Shown here one piece after another: positions 7,312 to 10,815 of a stretch of 10,815 bases of DNA. The position numbers were made by a program, and so were the translations under genes. Where the stretch lies: assembly GCA_028565715.1 (NCBI GenBank), contig JAOXYC010225237.1, positions 1-10,815 on the forward strand. The letters run 5' to 3'. The stretch comes from Phoronis pallida (taxonomy: Eukaryota; Phoronida; Phoronidae). Under the pieces are notes generated by a model. That model worked only from the letters and a program-made list of their open reading frames with translations. It did not search any database and was not told where the DNA came from. Within the stretch, counting starts at the first letter, position 1; each line of letters starts with the position of its first letter.

Positions 7312-7707
7312 AATAGCAAAAATCCGAATTAGCTTCACTCTAGCAAAAGGAGACGCGAATGCGCGGTCACTTTTGAAAGTTGTCTGTTTATGTGGACAAA
7401 CTTCCGGTGGTAGGTAACTTGTGGAATGATATTCCTTTCATCCACGGATACTTCGGCAAGTTCTTTTAAGAAAGTTTAAAAACTTCCCGGTGTCGGTATA
7501 TACACCCATTGACACAACAGTGGTAGTTGGCTTGCATTGAGGCCCGTGGATTTCACAGAATTCGATGACAAATAAAACGCCGAATAACTTCCCTTTCCTT
7601 TCAATGACACAATCTAGAGGGCGCCACTATTTGTCCCCACTTTTTGAAAGTGAACGCGCATTTGCGTCTCCTTCCGCAAGAGTGTAGCTAATTCAGAGGT
7701 TTGCTAT
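7312..7707. mobile_element. 0.4-kb inverted-repeat element (MITE) in the probable 3' UTR
   Basis: Arms of about 68 bp at 7312-7380 and 7639-7707 are inverted copies with scattered differences. Shared blocks are aatagcaaa, gaattagct, cactct and the strongly kept ggagacgc.aatgcgcg.tcactt core. The interior, about 260 bp, has no open frame and includes further small inverted repeats such as catccacgga/cccgtggatt. The element is richer in CpG than the flanks. No intact target duplication was found; the motif atacagga recurs outside both arms at different distances. Confidence 0.78.
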
Positions 7708-8252
7708 TCCTGTATATGTAGTATGTATTGTAACTTTAGTGGTGCAAATAACAGATCTGGACTCTGTGTTTTGGATACCTACTCTATCTAGTGCATGTAT
7801 TGGTAAACTATTGTTTTAAGTTGTATAAAAAGGTATTTATATCATTATATTATGTTATTTTATAAATTCTATGTAAACTTTTTAGAAACATTAAATCTGC
7901 ATATTTTTTTTGTGTATCATATTTATTCAATCAACGTATAATCAAGTGACAATTCACGATATGATACGAGATATATTAACCGAGAGACCATCATTATTTT
8001 TAACTAATTTAATATTTTAAGAAATATATTGTCAGGTAAATAGTTGGGAGAAGTATATTTTAATAAAATGGTAGATTGTGAAATCTGCAATGTGGCGTGT
8101 TAAGGGACAAAAACGTTTTAAAACATTGCAATGTTTAAATCCTCATATTGGTGGATGTTTCAGAAAATTATGGCATGTGATGAATTCGGCAAAATATATT
8201 CTGTCATTATTTATCAACAATATGTGATGAAGTATTGATAATTATGTTATTA

Positions 8253-8258
8253 AATAAA
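8253..8258 (+). terminator. Candidate poly(A) signal
   Basis: AATAAA with a GT-rich stretch (actgtgagtgtc) about 12-20 bases downstream, as expected at a cleavage site near 8275. AT-rich context makes chance matches common, so this is only the best of several. Confidence 0.4.
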
Positions 8259-8275
8259 AGTATATCATACTGTGA

Positions 8276-9740
8276 GTGTCAGCTGAGCATTTTTTAATTT
8301 CATCATTCTAATATTACGAAATGATTATTAATGTTTGGTAAAATATAATTTCATATTAAACTTCAACTTTTCAAATAACGGCGTAAACTGTGATGCATGC
8401 GATGTAGCAGTGTTGGTGGTGGCGTTGCATGGTAAATGCAAATAAAAGAACAGCACAAATGGTTAACATAGCAAGAGATTTTTGAGATTTGATACATTTA
8501 TTTAACCAAATAAAACATATTTACAGCATTTTAAAATAAATTTGAGTGTATACGTCATGTAATTGCGTAATTGGGGTGACTGTAAAGGCCGGAGCCGCTA
8601 TCTAGAGTTACCCTGGACAAAATGAATAAATACAACAAATTTACATAATTCAAGAAGTCAGAAAAAATAAACAATCATCACTATAAATGAATTAAAATTA
8701 GAAATTGAATGAATTTACAAAATTGAAAATTGAATTAGGAAGACGCTGTTCACCAAGGGACCCCGATCAATTGATCGTTTTGAACAACTGTTATGATTTG
8801 ATCTGATTTGGCATCAGGTGACTCAAATGGTGGCATAGCCTGTTTGTCTAAACCAGAAATTTATAGAGATGCATTTTTAGTCTTTATAAGCCGTATCCAA
8901 TACCATAAAAGTTATAAAAACAAATTGCAGTGAAAATCGTACTTAGTTTAATAACCTTTTTTTTTTGAAAAATTTAAAGGCAGTCACAGTCGGCCGACTA
9001 ATAGCACAGAGTAATAGCAATAGTTTGTTGCTTTTAAACCAGCGCGTTTGGATTGAAATCCTTAGGCTTGACACACTCATTACAGTGCTATTAAAAGAAA
9101 AAAGGCATTTCTTACCGATTTCTAGCAACTTAAGGTCGGTGTGCTGATATTGAGCTTTTAAACTAGGTAATTATGAACGCTCTAGTTTCAGTGTTGGAAG
9201 TCTGAAATGTTCTGATCCATTTGAGATTATAAAAGTGCATTGAAGAGCTATTTTTGACGTTTGAAAGTGCTTGGTTTTTGTTGCTGTTAACAGAACTGTG
9301 ACCCCTTTAAAAGGTGACAAAAATGACTTTTAACAGATTAAAATTTAACCTGTGTTGGCCCAATGCTAAGTTATTTTAATAGGCTCTAAAGGCATTCATT
9401 CAGGAACGCGTTCAAATTAATTTGTGGAGCCAGAAATTCTGGGATATTCTAAGTATTGTGCATGTAGATCTAAATGTGCAAGTTTCACTTCAATTTTGTA
9501 TTACTTACATGTTTATTAGGTTCAACATAACCTGTTGCTGTGATCACATGCGTTTGGAAATTGCGGTATTTTTATTCTTATTCATTGCGGCATTCTTTAG
9601 AGGTAAAATTGCGGCATTTTTCATTGCGTTCGCGAGTGTTATATAAAAATTCGCGAAATTCCATATTCTCACGCTATCCAGTGCTACAGAATGACCTCAT
9701 TATAGCTCGTGGTGCACCTTTTCACATGAGGATTTGTTTG
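8276..9740. other. AT-rich intergenic sequence with no supported gene
   Basis: Short open frames on both strands (for example around 8943-9147 and 9422-9743) have no recognisable protein character. Small features are a 14-bp palindrome cgatcaattgatcg at 8764-8777 and the phrase aaattgcgg.attttt repeated near 9557 and 9606. Nothing else can be supported. Confidence 0.6.
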
Positions 9741-9802
9741 TAACGCTATGAGCGAGTATATATTACCCCACTCGCGAGGTATTATATTGGCTTATAGCGT
9801 TA
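9741..9802. repeat. Short palindrome with taacgctat arms
   Basis: taacgctat (9741-9749) and atagcgtta (9794-9802) are perfect 9-bp inverted copies. Inside them gcgagt and actcgc pair again. With the similar tcgcgagtgttatata sequence at 9631-9646, this looks like part of a repeat family. Confidence 0.5.
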
Positions 9803-9825
9803 AAATTAGCACTGAAATTACTAGG

Positions 9826-9900
9826 ACACCAATGGTGTAGTGGTAGCACAACTATCACGTAAATAAATAGGAGACCCGGGTTCGATTCCTGGTCGGGTTC
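9826..9900 (+). pseudogene. Degenerate tRNA-like sequence (pseudogene or SINE head)
   Basis: The D arm GTGT-AGTGGTA-GCAC pairs fully and carries an A box (TGGTGTAGTGG). The T arm CCGGG-TTCGATT-CCTGG pairs fully and carries a perfect B box (GGTTCGATTCC). The anticodon arm is broken: CTAT pairs with ATAG around an 11-nt loop. The acceptor stem has only about four of seven pairs. Pol III transcription may survive, but it is not a working tRNA. The parent tRNA type is unclear. Confidence 0.65.
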
Positions 9901-9976
9901 TGAATTTTCTGTCTTCAAAATTTATCAATTTTTGCCAGTAAAAGCATACATTTATTTGTTACTATAAATAATTAGT

Positions 9977-10213
9977 TCACCTCGGTTGATAATGTGTGTT
10001 ATTTCCCGAGAAAGACGCTGGTGGTCCCCTCCCTCGATATTCAGTGAAGTACGCCGCTAGAAGCTTAGGGCCACCCCCAGGTCTCTGTCCTTCCGGGTAT
10101 CCTTCACACCACATTTGTCCAAGGTGGCATTTAGCTCTGTGCACTTGATAAGGTGGGCAGATAAAATTGTTCACTCCTCTTGGAACATCGATGTCCAACT
10201 GTACAGGCTTGAC
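9977..10213 (-). CDS. Unrecognised open frame, possible exon
   Basis: Minus-strand frame open from about 10213 to a stop at 9977, near 78 codons. It encodes a compositionally protein-like sequence with NNFICPPYQVHRAKCHLGQM, a Gly/Pro-rich stretch (PEGQRPGGGP) and LLAAYFTEY. There is an acceptor-like tgtacag just inside its upstream edge (minus strand, ending at 10199). No family is recognised and there is no convincing ATG. GC content is higher than in neighbouring DNA, which alone can keep frames open. It may be an exon of a minus-strand gene, a transposon fragment, or chance. Confidence 0.2.
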   Translation of the reverse strand, partial: VKPVQLDIDVPRGVNNFICPPYQVHRAKCHLGQMWCEGYPEGQRPGGGPKLLAAYFTEYRGRGPPASFSGNNTHYQPR

Positions 10214-10462
10214 CTATGCGGAAGCCAGCCATGCGAAGACTTTTTTTCAGAGACAGACACAACTACTCGTTTGGGGACATTTGCTCTAATGATTCACAGG
10301 AAACATCCAAGAGGATATCTGGGATAAAGGCAATCGTTATAGCTGATTTAACCCGGCCATATGTTGTCGTAAGATGCAGATTTGGTGAAATCGTGGGAAG
10401 AGGGCTTGTATTTGTCGCGATTGGAGGCGCAGGATCTTGGACTGTTTCAGCGTCCTGGTGGC

Positions 10463-10566
10463 AATGATGGAAGTGACACAGGCAATGGTGATGATTCGGG
10501 TGGAGATGGTCCGAGACTAGATGGTGTCAATGGCGGAAGTGACAAAGACGATGGTGATGACTCGTT
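10463..10566. repeat. Two-copy tandem repeat, 66-bp period, Gly/Asp-rich if translated
   Basis: aatgatggaagtgacac... at 10463 recurs as aatggcggaagtgacaa... at 10529, and ggtgatgattcg recurs as ggtgatgactcg. The period is a multiple of three. On the plus strand a frame open from 10373 to 10633 would read it as an acidic Gly/Asp/Ser segment (NDGSDTGNGDD, NGGSDKDDGDD). The frame has no ATG at its start, so coding status is undecided. Confidence 0.6.
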
Positions 10567-10594
10567 TGGAAAGCCATTCCCTTCAAATTGGCAG

Positions 10595-10710
10595 AATCAA
10601 CGCCTTGGTTTCAAAATCAACGCGTTCAGTTAAAATCAACGCGTTGATTCTTGAATCAACGCGTTGATTCTATAATCAACGCGATGGTTTTCAAAATCAT
10701 CGCTTTGATT
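10595..10710. repeat. Six-copy array of a 16-bp palindrome at 19-21 bp spacing
   Basis: The unit consensus AATCAACGCGTTGATT is a perfect palindrome. Copies start at 10595, 10615, 10634, 10654, 10674 and 10695; the third and fourth are exact and the others have two or three changes, mostly in the right half. Spacers are 3-5 bases. Every copy contains at least one CpG, and three contain ACGCGT. The array ends 6 bp before a CCAAT box, which suggests a regulatory role, but no known factor is assigned. Confidence 0.85.
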
Positions 10711-10715
10711 TTCCA

Positions 10716-10723
10716 CCAATCAG
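10716..10723 (+). promoter_or_regulatory. CCAAT box (NF-Y type)
   Basis: CCAATCAG, the core and 3' flank favoured by NF-Y. It sits between the palindrome array and two E2F-type sites, a common layout in promoters of replication and mitotic genes. Confidence 0.55.
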
Positions 10724-10760
10724 AGGTCCGTTAACAACCTACGGATCTATAAGAAAGTTT

Positions 10761-10780
10761 GCGCCAAACCCCGCGCCAAA
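10761..10780. promoter_or_regulatory. Pair of E2F-type sites
   Basis: GCGCCAAA occurs at 10761-10768 and 10773-10780, 12 bp apart. Its complement TTTGGCGC is a perfect match to the E2F/DP consensus TTTSSCGC. The first is part of TTTGCGCCAAA. Two perfect sites this close are unlikely by chance in AT-rich DNA. A weak TATAAG lies at 10748-10753. The most likely reading is a G1/S promoter firing to the right, but bidirectional use is possible. Confidence 0.6.
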
Positions 10781-10815
10781 TGCAATATTCGGTTACCGCC
10801 CGCTTCAGTCTTATC

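Larger units (their letters stand above)
6302..8275 (+). other. Probable 3' UTR of the BCR-like gene
   Basis: No protein-like frame follows the TGA. The most convincing poly(A) signal is AATAAA at 8253-8258, followed by a GT-rich stretch (tgtgagtgtc), giving a UTR of nearly 2 kb. Weaker or unsupported AATAAA motifs at 7571, 8062, 8441 and 8509 are alternatives. The last part contains several ATTTA pentamers. The UTR includes a GC-rich palindrome, a tRNA-like fragment and an inverted-repeat element. A shorter UTR ending before these is possible. Confidence 0.45.

Noticed and set aside
8441-8514. AATAAA motifs at 8441 and 8509 and reverse AATAAA nearby as ends of a convergent gene
   Set aside because: AT-rich sequence makes such motifs frequent, and no coding exon on the minus strand supports a convergent gene here.
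6298-8826. Exact 14-bp inverted match: ttgagtcacctgat at 6298-6311 (spanning the stop codon) and atcaggtgactcaa at 8813-8826
   Set aside because: A single 14-mer pair is within chance expectation for a window of this length and there is no extension on either side.
8943-9147. Overlapping open frames on both strands
   Set aside because: Both are short and AT-driven, with Lys/Phe/Leu runs and no recognisable domain.
9826-9900. A working tRNA gene
   Set aside because: The 11-nt anticodon loop and half-paired acceptor stem rule out a normal tRNA; an intron in the loop would be too short to restore it convincingly.
10595-10710. CRISPR array
   Set aside because: The repeats are 16-bp palindromes with 3-5 bp spacers in eukaryotic DNA; spacers are far too short.

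Overview
The window is eukaryotic nuclear DNA, most likely from a marine invertebrate bilaterian. The evidence is AT-rich GT-AG introns, a BCR/ABR-type gene (a metazoan architecture), tRNA-derived repeats and several small fold-back elements. The phylum cannot be fixed from this sequence.

Positions 1-6301 carry the 3' half of one plus-strand gene, the invertebrate counterpart of vertebrate BCR and ABR. Nine exons can be placed (156-263, 716-790, 1617-1813, 2788-2844, 3626-3741, 4205-4344, 4634-4768, 5226-5331, 6067-6301). All junctions keep the reading frame, every intron is GT-AG, and the joined product is 389 residues ending at a TGA at 6299-6301. In order it encodes the segment that follows the PH domain, a C2 domain and a complete RhoGAP domain with its arginine finger, then a C-terminal PDZ-ligand-like tail. 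The N-terminal part (DH and PH in the family) must lie upstream of the window. The exon at 716-790 is 75 nt in phase 1/1, the same size and phase as the vertebrate BCR exon at the leukaemia breakpoint region (b3).

The introns and the probable long 3' UTR (6302 to about 8275) are full of non-autonomous mobile sequences. These are a TTAA-flanked element at 1842-2339, a tRNA-like sequence inside a large palindrome at 1279-1525, an inverted-repeat element at 4912-5074, a degenerate 158-bp tandem duplication at 5682-5985, a GC-rich nested palindrome at 6592-6732 and a 0.4-kb inverted-repeat element at 7312-7707.

From 8.3 to 9.8 kb the sequence is AT-rich and holds no gene I can support; a degenerate tRNA-like sequence follows at 9826-9900. 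From about 9.98 kb the base composition becomes richer in GC. This part holds unassigned open frames, a 66-bp tandem repeat, and a six-copy array of a 16-bp palindrome repeated every 19-21 bp. The array runs into a CCAAT box and two perfect E2F-type sites. I read the last 220 bp as the promoter of another gene, probably cell-cycle regulated, whose body lies beyond the right edge or on the minus strand.
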